DNA from: Pseudomonadota bacterium
GTDB taxonomy: Bacteria > Myxococcota_A > Polyangia > Haliangiales > Haliangiaceae
NCBI GenBank assembly: GCA_023430775.1
Contig: JAEYYY010000479.1
Span: forward strand, 1 to 20,619
Reading direction: 5' to 3'
DNA length: 20,619 nucleotides
Positions 7,910-15,390 of the stretch are shown piece by piece. Numbering within the stretch: the stretch's first letter is position 1; every line of letters begins with the position of its first letter. Position numbers and translations under genes: made by a program. The notes beneath the pieces are model-generated. The model saw only the letters and a list, made by a program, of their open reading frames with translations, was not told where the DNA came from and searched no databases.

Positions 7910-9436
7910 CTACGTGATGATCCCGGCGCGTCGTTCGCGTGGAATCCGGATGATCTCCCTCCCCTTCGCGAGCTGCTCGAGCCGCGCAGCGTTCTCCTGG
8001 GAGATCGGCTCGACGATCTCCAGCCGATCCACATTCACCACACCCCAGTCGTCGCAAAGAGCCTCGGCTCCCCACGGCCCGACCACGCGGACGATGACGC
8101 GGCCGTCCTCGCGTCGCACGTGGATCTCTCCTTCACCCTCGAGGTCGCCGGTCGTGCACCTGCGAAGGCCTGCATCCTCGGTGATGACGAGCTCGAGGGG
8201 CGCGCGAAGGTTTCGCCAGAACGCCAGTCCGGGGCCGGCAAAGGCCACGACGGTCAGCGTGGTGAGGCGCGCTCCGATCGGCGTGCGCATCAGCAGCGGC
8301 ACCGCCTCGAGCTCGCAGGCGAACGATCGAATGGTCTCGATGCGCGCACACGCCGCCAGCAACCGGTCTGAGTCCTCCGGGCTCGTCTGGTAGAGGGCGG
8401 AGAGTGGGCTCGACACGTGAACGATCGGAGCGTGCACGCGCTCGAGAACCTCGATCACCTCGGTATCGAGGATCTCGATGCGCCGCAGCGTCTTCATGGC
8501 GGGACTCGCGATCAGCTCGGCGTAGCGCGCCGCGCTGCACTCGCCCGCGATCAGGTCCTCGACGGTGCCGAACAATGGATGGTCGACCACGTTCTCCCAG
8601 CGCGCCGGCCGAGCCCTGTCGTCGCCGGCGAGCTCGAGTCGGCTCAAGAAGCCGCGGCGAAACTCGGCGGCATAGGCGATGTCGCTCAGTGGTCCGAGCC
8701 ACGCTCGTCCGTGATCGCGAACGAGCTCCGCGATCCGCGCATCGCCGTCGTCGCTGCCGCGTCCCGCAGCCACGGCGAGCTGCAACGCGATCAGCTCGCC
8801 CCGCGGATCGCCACGCGACTGCAAGAGATCGGCGAGCACGGCGCGCGGTTCGTCGTCGTCGGGGTTCGCGTAGACATCGCGCTCGAGTGCCGCGAGATCC
8901 GGCGTGCGCACCGGAGGGGCGAGGCGTGCCAGCTCGAGCTCCGACGGTGGCCGCGAGGGCAGGTTCGCGAGCGCGGCCGACAGCCGGTGGACGAACCCGG
9001 CGACGGCGGGTACGGCACCCATCGGCGTTTCCTCGAGCGAGGCCCTGATGTGCCCGTCGCCGGACTCCACGATCACGCTCGTCACCAGCTCCTCGAGGTC
9101 GTCGAACACGACGAGCTTGTCGAGCTGGCGGCACAGCTCGCGACCGACGCGCGGATCCGGTCCGGCCACCCACAGCGCGCCGAGTCGCTCGCGGAGCGCG
9201 GCCTTGCGATCGGGCAGCTTGTCGAGCAAGTGGCGCGCCGCCCAGCCGCGATGAATGTCATCGGCAGCAGCCGCCAGCCACGCGACGTGAAAGGTCCTCG
9301 CGAGCTTCGGCGCCGGCGCTTCCCAGCCGCGCGACAGCTCCGCGGTGATCCGATCGATGATCTCCGCCACGGCGTCGGCGCGCGTCTCGCGCCACACCAT
9401 CAGCGCGTCCCGCAGCTGCTCCCGACTCGACACCAC
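7910..9436 (-). CDS. TIGR02996-domain protein of unknown function
   Basis: About 508 residues. Residues 180-225 (ALERDVYANPDDDEPRAVLA, then SRGDPRGELIALQL) match the TIGR02996 repeat-companion domain common in Myxococcota and Planctomycetes, which often precedes leucine-rich or other repeats. The C-terminal half has LRR-like alternation (LRRIEILDTEVIEVLERV; IETIRSFACELEAVPLL). No enzyme motif, TM segment or signal peptide is visible. The frame stays open further upstream through tandem repeats; I chose the GTG at 9436 (a second GTG follows at 9433) because the upstream extension is repeat sequence read in changing register. It lies 67 nt upstream of the HEAT gene on the same strand, so co-transcription with the retron is possible but unproven. 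Confidence 0.75.
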   Translation of the reverse strand: MVSSREQLRDALMVWRETRADAVAEIIDRITAELSRGWEAPAPKLARTFHVAWLAAAADDIHRGWAARHLLDKLPDRKAALRERLGALWVAGPDPRVGRELCRQLDKLVVFDDLEELVTSVIVESGDGHIRASLEETPMGAVPAVAGFVHRLSAALANLPSRPPSELELARLAPPVRTPDLAALERDVYANPDDDEPRAVLADLLQSRGDPRGELIALQLAVAAGRGSDDGDARIAELVRDHGRAWLGPLSDIAYAAEFRRGFLSRLELAGDDRARPARWENVVDHPLFGTVEDLIAGECSAARYAELIASPAMKTLRRIEILDTEVIEVLERVHAPIVHVSSPLSALYQTSPEDSDRLLAACARIETIRSFACELEAVPLLMRTPIGARLTTLTVVAFAGPGLAFWRNLRAPLELVITEDAGLRRCTTGDLEGEGEIHVRREDGRVIVRVVGPWGAEALCDDWGVVNVDRLEIVEPISQENAARLEQLAKGREIIRIPRERRAGIIT

Positions 9437-9470
9437 CCCAGTGTCACACGCCGCGTGCCCGCCGATTTCT

Positions 9471-9661
9471 GCCCGCCTGGAAATTGGGGGGCCGTCTCCC
9501 CGATTCGAGGTGCGCCTGGAAAAAGCCGGGGTCGTCTCCCCGATTCGAGGTGCGCGTGGAAAAGCGGGTCCGTCCCCCGATTCGAGGTGCGTGTGGAAAA
9601 GCGGGGCCGTCCCCGATTCGAGGTGCGCCTGGAAATTCCGTCCCCGATTCTCGAGGGGTTG
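9471..9661. repeat. Tandem repeats of about 31-40 bp
   Basis: The core CCCCGATTCGAGGTGCGC followed by a TGGAAA run is repeated at 9498, 9538, about 9575 and 9611. A degenerate half copy precedes (9471-9497) and a truncated one follows (9642). Periods of about 40, 38, 35 and 31 nt rule out a conserved reading frame. The block fills the gap between the methyltransferase stop and the TIGR02996 gene. Confidence 0.8.
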
Positions 9662-9662
9662 C

Positions 9663-10406
9663 TCAGGCGGAGCCGGGTGTTTCGCGTCGCTTGACCCACA
9701 GCTCGAGTGGCTCGTCGTCGACCACCTCGGCGACGCAATCGAAGCCGACCGGCGGCAGCCCGCCGAACCCGTGGTACGTGACGACGCGCGTTCCGATCGC
9801 GCATCCCGCCAGCTTCTCGATGACCGCGCGAACATCGCGCTCGAAGTTCAGCGGATCGAGCGCGACCGAATGATCGAGCACCCACGCCGGCTCGTAGAGC
9901 TGCTCGGCGAACGGGTTGAAGAAGTAGAACGCGTTGTACGCGGACCAGTCGAGCGCCAGCGCATCGCCATGGATGAACTGCGTGTTCGCGCAACCCAGCC
10001 GGTTCGCCAGCTCGCTTGCCAGCGTCACGAAATGCTCGCGCCACTCGACACCGACGAACCGCGACAGCGGATACGAACGCGCCGCCGCCAGACAGAACTT
10101 GCCGACCCCGGAACCGACATCGAGCACCACGCTCCCCGGCTCCGGTGCCAGCAAGGCCGCCGCCCGGCGCGCGACCTCGAGTGGCGTGAAGTAGGAGGAT
10201 GCCTTGCGTCGCAGCGGCACCGGCAGCTCCCGCTCGAAGTCTTCATCGCTCGACAGCACGCGCTCGATCGATGCAGGCGACGCACTCGGTCTTTCGTCGG
10301 ACGCACTCGGCCTTTCGTCCCTCGACAGCACGCGGTCGATCGATGCAGGCGACGCACCCGACCCAACTGCCGGTGAGGCGTGGAGGGGTCTTGCAGCCTG
10401 CAACAT
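9663..10406 (-). CDS. Class I SAM-dependent methyltransferase
   Basis: 247 residues from the ATG at 10406. The Rossmann motif I VVLDVGSGVGKF (93-104) binds SAM, the acidic E at the end of strand 2 is in VGVEW (118-122), motif II-like FIHGDAL is at 144-150, and a FFNPF motif at 162-166 takes the place of the catalytic loop seen in N-methyltransferases. It is preceded by RRKASSYFTPLEVARRAAALL, a substrate-side helix. The substrate cannot be told from sequence. Residues 18-55 are low complexity with two copies of SPASI(D/E)RVLS(R/S)DE from a DNA duplication. The frame is open to 10577, but the added residues are Cys/Arg-rich and unlike a protein N-terminus. It stands alone, with repeats on its downstream side. 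Confidence 0.82.
   Translation of the reverse strand: MLQAARPLHASPAVGSGASPASIDRVLSRDERPSASDERPSASPASIERVLSSDEDFERELPVPLRRKASSYFTPLEVARRAAALLAPEPGSVVLDVGSGVGKFCLAAARSYPLSRFVGVEWREHFVTLASELANRLGCANTQFIHGDALALDWSAYNAFYFFNPFAEQLYEPAWVLDHSVALDPLNFERDVRAVIEKLAGCAIGTRVVTYHGFGGLPPVGFDCVAEVVDDEPLELWVKRRETPGSA
10249..10357. repeat. Nested direct repeats in the methyltransferase N-terminus
   Basis: A 37-bp unit at 10249-10285 recurs at 10321-10357 with one mismatch. Between them a 20-bp unit (10279-10298) is repeated at 10299-10318. The duplications keep the reading frame and produce the repeated SPASI-RVLS peptide. Confidence 0.8.
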
Positions 10407-10855
10407 GCCCCAGGCAATTCGCCTGCACTCGCTAGCGGCTGACGCGACGCACTCACCCACGCAAGCGATCCGCGCATCGGCCGGCTGCCACCGACAAGTC
10501 GGCGGCCGGCTCACGCAGTCGCTCGCCGGGAACGGCAATCTGCAACGACAACGATGCGGATTGCGCCGGCACCGCATGATGTTCGCGGAGTTGCAGTGGC
10601 ACGAGGCGTGCTCGCCGCGTGCTTGTTGCGGTGGGCACTTCGGTCACGCGCACACAGTACTGGTTGCTCACGAGTCCTCTCTCCCGTGAGCGCGAGGTTG
10701 CCAGGGCTGTGTGTATCGGAGTGCCCACCACCTTTTTCGCGCCGAGCCGGTGACGACGCGAGAGCCCACCTCACGTTCGCCGCGTTTACATAACGCAACC
10801 CGAGAGAAACCACTCTCCAACATCCGCAACGCGCTCGACCTTCAGTATCGCGCCC
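10407..10855. other. Divergent intergenic region, methyltransferase / OmpA lipoprotein
   Basis: No gene is supported. It holds a CAGGC-N5-GCCTG hairpin (10411-10425), an imperfect GC-rich hairpin around CCGAC-AA-GTCGG (10477-10507), a sigma-54-like promoter (10597-10612) and an AT-rich patch TTTACATAACG (about 10785-10795) that could be a -10 region for the lipoprotein gene. Confidence 0.4.
10597..10612 (+). promoter_or_regulatory. Sigma-54-like promoter candidate
   Basis: TGGCAC-GAGGC-GTGCT matches the consensus TGGCAC-N5-TTGCW at 10 of 11 positions, with the essential GG-N10-GC spacing (GG 10598-10599, GC 10610-10611). The predicted start near 10624 would leave a leader of about 230 nt before the OmpA lipoprotein ATG. 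Chance occurrence in GC-rich DNA is possible. Confidence 0.35.
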
Positions 10856-11482
10856 ATGCGGAAATTCCTTCTGATCACTCTCCTTCTCGCAGGCTGCAAG
10901 AGCAGCGCTTCGGTCAGCACCAACGCGCCGACAACTCCCAGCGAGCCCATCGCCGCCGCCGAACCGCCACCGGCGGAGCCCGAGGAACCGGAGGTGGAGC
11001 CTGTCGTCAAGGAAGAGCCGAAGAACCTCGACATCCAGAAGAACGTCATCCGCCTGAAGCGCGGCATCAAGATCAAGTTCGCCACCAACTCGGCGAAGCT
11101 CGAGCCCGAGTCCAACGAGATCCTCGACGAGGTCGCCTCGGTGATGGCGCAGAACGAGCGCATTCGCGTGCGCGTCGAAGGCCACACCGATAACACCGGT
11201 GTCGCCGCACAGAACAAGGACCTCTCCGACAAGCGCGCCGGGTCGGTGAAGGACTACCTGGTCACCAAGGGCGTCGCCGCCGAACGGCTCGAGAGCACCG
11301 GTTGTGGCCAGGATGTTCCCGTCGCAGACAACGCGACCGACGAGGGCAAGGCCGAGAATCGCCGCGTCGAGTTCGTCATCCTGCGCAAGCGCCGCGTCGT
11401 CGAGCCGTGCCGCCTCTACAAGCCGGGCGAGGGCCGTCGCCGCCGCGCCGAGGAGAACGCTCCGGCACCCGCAACGCCCTGA
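10856..11482 (+). CDS. OmpA-family peptidoglycan-binding lipoprotein
   Basis: 208 residues. A lipoprotein signal peptide ends in the lipobox LAGC (Cys14), so the protein is lipidated and probably anchored in the outer membrane. Residues 20-60 are a Pro/Glu-rich flexible linker. Residues about 65-178 form an OmpA C-terminal domain: IKIKFATNSAKL, then GHTDNTG (109-115), LSDKRAGSVKDYLV and ENRRVEFVI. This fold binds the diaminopimelate peptide of peptidoglycan and ties the outer membrane to the wall. Cys150 and Cys185 could form a disulfide. The tail is short and Arg-rich (194-198). The ATG at 10856 is required by the signal peptide; its SD is weak. No operon partner is evident. Confidence 0.92.
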   Translation: MRKFLLITLLLAGCKSSASVSTNAPTTPSEPIAAAEPPPAEPEEPEVEPVVKEEPKNLDIQKNVIRLKRGIKIKFATNSAKLEPESNEILDEVASVMAQNERIRVRVEGHTDNTGVAAQNKDLSDKRAGSVKDYLVTKGVAAERLESTGCGQDVPVADNATDEGKAENRRVEFVILRKRRVVEPCRLYKPGEGRRRRAEENAPAPATP

Positions 11483-12021
11483 CGAAGGTCTGCCGGCTGC
11501 CCTCGCGTAGTCCGGTATCGAGCCGATCGATGGCGCTGCAGTCTGGGCTCGCGCCGAAGGCAACACATCGATCGCCTCGGTCCGTAGGTCCGGTTGGGCC
11601 GGTTCTCGACTGCATCAAGTGTCGCGACGATCGCCTCGGCGGTGTCGTCGATGATCCTCGGTCCGTAGGTCCGGTTGGGCGGGTTCTCGACTGCATCAAG
11701 TGTCGCGACCATCGCCTCGGTCCGTGGTTGGGCTGGTGTTCTCGACAGCATCACGTGGTCACGACGATCGCCTCGCGTGGTCCGGTTGGGCCGGTTCTCG
11801 AATGCATCAAGTGTCGCGACCATCGCCTCGGTCTGTAGGTCCGGTTGGGCCGGTTCTCGACTGCATCAAGTGTCGCGACGATCGCCTCGGTCCGTAGGTC
11901 CGATTTAGACCGGTTCTCGACTGCATCGCCTGGCTGCCGGGTCCGAGGGTCCAATGGACGACTCGGTGACTAGCTTTCCGAACGCCGCCCTGACAACCGA
12001 GGCGCGTGGCACGATCCGGCG
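11483..12021. other. Intergenic region with tandem repeats
   Basis: 539 nt between the OmpA lipoprotein and the kinase. Apart from the tandem array at 11575-11928 I see no gene, RNA or clear terminator. Reading frames shift at each repeat unit, so the several open frames here are not coding. Confidence 0.55.
11575..11928. repeat. Tandem array of about 59 bp, nearly six copies
   Basis: The unit reads CCTCGGTCCGTAGGTCCGGT, then a TGGGCCGGTTCTCGACTGCA core, then TCAAGTGTCGCGACGATCG. Copies start at about 11575, 11657, 11716, 11770, 11826 and 11885. About 22 nt of extra sequence (11635-11656) follows the first. Copies 3 and 4 are shorter and diverged, and the last is partial. Copies abut without variable spacers. 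Each unit holds short palindromic pieces (CGATCG, TCGCGA) but no strong hairpin. Confidence 0.88.
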
Positions 12022-14814
12022 GTGCCACGTGACGACCGTGACCCCTCGCTCGCCGATCGTGGCGTCGCGACCAGGGGCACGATCTCGGACACCGGTGAAG
12101 TCGCGCCAGGTGCCCTCGCCGACACCCAGCCTGCCTTCAGCAGCCCGGACCTGACCGGGCAGACGATCGATCGTTATCGCGTCCTCGGTCGCATCGGCGC
12201 CGGGGGCATGGGCGTGGTCTATGCCGCCTTCGATCCGGCTCTCGATCGCAAGGTCGCGTTGAAGATGCTGCCGCAGGTCACCGTCGAGCATCACGCGTCG
12301 CTCGAGGCCCGCTCGCGTCTCGAGGCGCGGCTCCGGCGCGAGGCCCAGGCACTAGCGAAGCTCGATCACCCGAACGTGATCGGCGTGTTCGACGTCGGCT
12401 TCACCGAGGACAACGTGTTCCTGACGATGCAGCTCGTCGAGGGCACCACGCTCGACGAGTACATCCGCCACACCAATCAGACTCCGAAGAAGATCCTCGA
12501 GCTGTTCGCCGCCGCCGGCCGCGGACTCGCCGCCGCGCACGACGCCGGTCTCGTCCATCGCGACGTCAAGCCATCCAACATCCTCGTCGATCGCACGGGG
12601 CACCCGTACATCGGTGATTTCGGACTCGCGCGCGGCGTCGACGACAACGAGCCCGCCGCCAGCATGCCCCGCGGCCTGCTGCACGAGCAGATGACTCGCA
12701 TGGGCGCGCTGCTCGGCACGCCGCGCTACATGAGCCCCGAGCAGCTGCGTGGCGAGCCCGCGACATCGCGCTCCGATCAGTTCAGCTTCTGCGTGTCCGC
12801 GTGGGAGGTGCTGTTCGGCGCGCATCCGTTCGTCGCGCAGTGGACGATCGAGAGCGCGATCGCGGCGATGTCCGCCGACAACATCATCGAGCCCTCGGCG
12901 CGCTCGATCCCCGCCCGTGCCATGCGCGCCCTCGTTCGTGGGATGCGAAATGATCCGGCGGCGCGGTGGCCGTCGATGGTGGAGCTCGTCGACGAGATCG
13001 CGCCGCGCTCGAAGGCCGGCTGGGTGTACGCCGGTGGCGCGATCGTCGGCATGGGAGTCGCGGTCGCGCTCACCGCGGTGCTGATGCGCGAGCCCGATCG
13101 CAAGGCGAACTGCGCCGACGAAGCCAACGCCATGGCCGCGGTGTGGCCGCGCGTCGAGATCGTGGATCAACGCATCACGGGCGTCCTCACCGACTATGCG
13201 GATCGCTGGAAGCACATGCGCGTCGAGACCTGCCAGGACGGCGCCGCGACCGCCGCGCAATGCCTCGATGCGGATCTCCGGATCTTCCGCGAGATCGTCG
13301 ACGAGCTCGCCGCCGGGAAGACCGGCTTCGCCGACAAGATCGCCGCGGTGCTGCCGCGCCTCGAGGATTGCTCGTCGATCGCGCAGGCGGCGCAACCTCC
13401 GATCCCGGAGAACGCCGTCGCGAAGGTCGCCGACCTGCGCGCGCAGATCGCCCGCGTCTATCGCTTGCGCGCCTCCGGCGATCTCGTGACCGCGAAGCAG
13501 GTGGTGTCGAAGATCCTCGACGACAGTCGCGCGCTCGCCTATCAACCGCTGCTCGCCGAGGCGCTGGTCGCGAAGGCCGATCTGCAAGCGGTCACCGGCG
13601 AGGATGTCGCGCCCACCGCGGCGGAAGCGGCCGAGGTCGCGAGCACCGTGCACGCCGATCGGATCGCCGCGCGCGCGTATGCGATCGGCCTGCTCGCCGC
13701 GGTCAACCGCCCCGACCTGTCGAAGGTCGAAGCCCTGCTTCCGGTCGCGCGGTCCACCGCGAACAGCACCAAGGACGCCGCCGCCCTCGCCGACTTCGAT
13801 CACGCCGCCTCGTGGGCCTACCGCGCGCTCGGCCGCTTCGACGACGCCGAAGCCGCCTGCAAGGACGCCCTCGAGCAATCCACCAAGCTCGACGAGTACC
13901 GCCGCGACGCGATCCGCGACGACGCCTACGGCTGCTTCGCCGAGACCTTCGCCCAGCGCGGCAAGGGTCGCGAGGCCAACGAGTGGGCCGACAAGTGGAT
14001 CGATCTCGTCGACAAGCGCTTCGGCAAGGGCCGCCTCGGCACTCTCCCCGCGCTGCGCACCAAGGTCACCGTGCTCCAGCTCCTCCACGATCTGGAGGCC
14101 GCGATCACGCTCAACCAGCGCGTCCTCGCGATCTCCGTCGCCAGTCACGGCGGCGATCACATCTCGATGCTGAACGATCTGTTCGTCCACGTGCGGCTGC
14201 TCCGCACCACCGGCCGTGTGCCCGGTGCGCTGACCGCCGCGAAGCGCGCGCTCGCTCTCGTCGAGAGCTCGAAGCAAACCGACCTCCGCACGCGCGTCCT
14301 CGCCGAAGAAACGCTCGCCCAGGTGCTCGGCATGACCGGCGACAAGAAGGCGATGTACGAGCACTACGAGACCGCGCTCGCCCTCGCCGAAGGCAACCTC
14401 ACCGCCGATGACGATCGCCTCGCGACGCTCCGCTACAGCTTCGGCCTCGTCCTCTTCAACGACAACGTCCTCGATCGCGCCGACACGCTGTTCGGCAAGG
14501 CGACCACCGCGTGGCAGCACCTGCGCAGCCCGAAGCAGTACTACGCCGAGGTCCAGCACGCGATGCTGCGCGCGCAACAGCACCGCTGCGCCGAAGCGAT
14601 GCCGATGTACTCGCACGTCATCGCCGGCGCGCCGCCCGGGGTACAGCGCCTGAAGGCCCAGCTCGGCCTCGGCGATTGCCTCGCACAGACCGGTGACCTC
14701 GCGCGCGCGAAGGAGCTGTTCACCACCGTCGCGAAGGAAGGCCCCTCACTTCCAGGCGGCACCGAGCTCGCGGCGATCGCGAAGGCCTGGCTCGACGAGA
14801 ACGGCGATCGTTAG
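12022..14814 (+). CDS. Transmembrane Ser/Thr protein kinase with helical-repeat C-terminus
   Basis: 930 residues, GTG start. The kinase domain (about 50-310) is complete: glycine loop GRIGAGGMGVVY (56-67), ATP-binding Lys81 in VALKML, catalytic HRDVKPSN (179-186), Mg-binding DFG (199-201) and the activation-segment end TPRYMSPEQ. A single TM helix follows (about 333-356, AGWVYAGGAIVGMGVAVALT), placing the kinase in the cytoplasm and the rest, about 570 residues, outside. The latter is an Ala-rich TPR-like helical array (for example ASWAYRALGRFDDAEAACKD, LEAAITLNQRVLAIS, MYEHYETALALAEG) that probably senses a ligand or partner. A common myxobacterial kinase type. It converges on the FHA-containing sigma-54 activator, a plausible but unproven substrate, since FHA domains bind phospho-Thr. 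Confidence 0.93.
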   Translation: MPRDDRDPSLADRGVATRGTISDTGEVAPGALADTQPAFSSPDLTGQTIDRYRVLGRIGAGGMGVVYAAFDPALDRKVALKMLPQVTVEHHASLEARSRLEARLRREAQALAKLDHPNVIGVFDVGFTEDNVFLTMQLVEGTTLDEYIRHTNQTPKKILELFAAAGRGLAAAHDAGLVHRDVKPSNILVDRTGHPYIGDFGLARGVDDNEPAASMPRGLLHEQMTRMGALLGTPRYMSPEQLRGEPATSRSDQFSFCVSAWEVLFGAHPFVAQWTIESAIAAMSADNIIEPSARSIPARAMRALVRGMRNDPAARWPSMVELVDEIAPRSKAGWVYAGGAIVGMGVAVALTAVLMREPDRKANCADEANAMAAVWPRVEIVDQRITGVLTDYADRWKHMRVETCQDGAATAAQCLDADLRIFREIVDELAAGKTGFADKIAAVLPRLEDCSSIAQAAQPPIPENAVAKVADLRAQIARVYRLRASGDLVTAKQVVSKILDDSRALAYQPLLAEALVAKADLQAVTGEDVAPTAAEAAEVASTVHADRIAARAYAIGLLAAVNRPDLSKVEALLPVARSTANSTKDAAALADFDHAASWAYRALGRFDDAEAACKDALEQSTKLDEYRRDAIRDDAYGCFAETFAQRGKGREANEWADKWIDLVDKRFGKGRLGTLPALRTKVTVLQLLHDLEAAITLNQRVLAISVASHGGDHISMLNDLFVHVRLLRTTGRVPGALTAAKRALALVESSKQTDLRTRVLAEETLAQVLGMTGDKKAMYEHYETALALAEGNLTADDDRLATLRYSFGLVLFNDNVLDRADTLFGKATTAWQHLRSPKQYYAEVQHAMLRAQQHRCAEAMPMYSHVIAGAPPGVQRLKAQLGLGDCLAQTGDLARAKELFTTVAKEGPSLPGGTELAAIAKAWLDENGDR

Positions 14815-15390
14815 TTTCACGCCATGCGAACGCCCAGATCTTTCGCCTCCGTACGAACGACCATTCGTACGGTGGATACGAATGACCGTTCGTACGGACC
14901 CGCGGGCATACGGACGCGTCGACGGTAGGCGCGGCCCGACGACGAACGCGCTCGAGGCCGACCAGCTCCCGACCAACCTCTCTCGTAGCTCGAGCTTTCG
15001 ACAGGCCTGTCTCGTGTGGGCGTGGTTCCAACAAACGTTCGAACGAAGTTGGTCAGTACGTTGGTTGGAACGGGCGCGAAAGGAGGGAGGCGCCGTGGGG
15101 TGCGGGTCGGGACGTCCGCCGGCCGGACCTTCGGGCAGAGCTCCCGACCAACCTCTCTCTCGTCAGCTCGAGCTTTCGACAGGCCTGTCTCGTGTGGGCC
15201 TGGTTCCAACAAACAACGACCATTCGTATGGCGGATACGAATGACCGTTCGTATGAGCACCGATCGTGGGAGGTTATACACGCACCCTTCCAACGGTCAG
15301 ATTCGCGAAGTCGTTCGGCGCCCTGACCGGAAGTCGCGCGGGACCTCGTCAGAACGACCGTCGTTCGGCGTCGGGCAGGAAACAGTCCGG
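14815..15390. repeat. Intergenic nested palindrome and direct-repeat region
   Basis: Convergent gap between kinase and activator, no gene seen. IR-a at 14849-14897 is an imperfect palindrome with 22-nt arms around GGTGG. Its core recurs as IR-b at 15215-15249 (15-nt arms). A direct repeat of about 75 nt lies at 14964-15036 and 15139-15214, each holding the perfect palindrome GACAGGCCTGTC. Between the copies a hairpin pairs GTTCCAACAAACG (15025-15037) with 15059-15071. IR-b follows directly on the second direct-repeat copy. The palindromes could end transcription from both sides, but no U-run is present. Confidence 0.85.
14912..14931 (+). repeat. Exact copy of the retron msd stem 20-mer
   Basis: GGACGCGTCGACGGTAGGCG is identical to 1773-1792, one arm of the msd hairpin, in the same strand orientation as the msDNA. 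Flanks on both sides differ. The partner arm CGCCTACCGTCG is absent nearby. Confidence 0.75.

Noticed and set aside
5635..7917. Plus-strand open frame of 760 codons opposite the HEAT gene
   Set aside because: The product is Arg/His-rich and low complexity, a usual antisense shadow in GC-rich DNA; the minus-strand frame has clear helical repeats.
9471..9661. CRISPR array
   Set aside because: The non-repeated parts are only about 5-15 nt and similar to each other.
9437..9835. Upstream extension of the TIGR02996 protein
   Set aside because: It is translated tandem repeat and methyltransferase antisense sequence.
10407..10577. Methyltransferase start at 10577
   Set aside because: The added residues are Cys/Arg-rich with no fold-like pattern; the ATG at 10406 is nearer the conserved domain.
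11416..11823. Minus-strand frames through the 59-bp repeats
   Set aside because: The period is not a multiple of three, so the frame changes from copy to copy; no start signal.
11575..11928. CRISPR array
   Set aside because: Units abut without variable spacers and are diverged; no cas genes are present.
12007..12022. Sigma-54 promoter before the kinase
   Set aside because: TGGCAC is present, but the -12 element is GGCGG instead of TTGCW and it overlaps the start codon.
12352..14616. Minus-strand open frame of 754 codons opposite the kinase
   Set aside because: Antisense shadow; the plus frame carries all kinase motifs and a TM helix.
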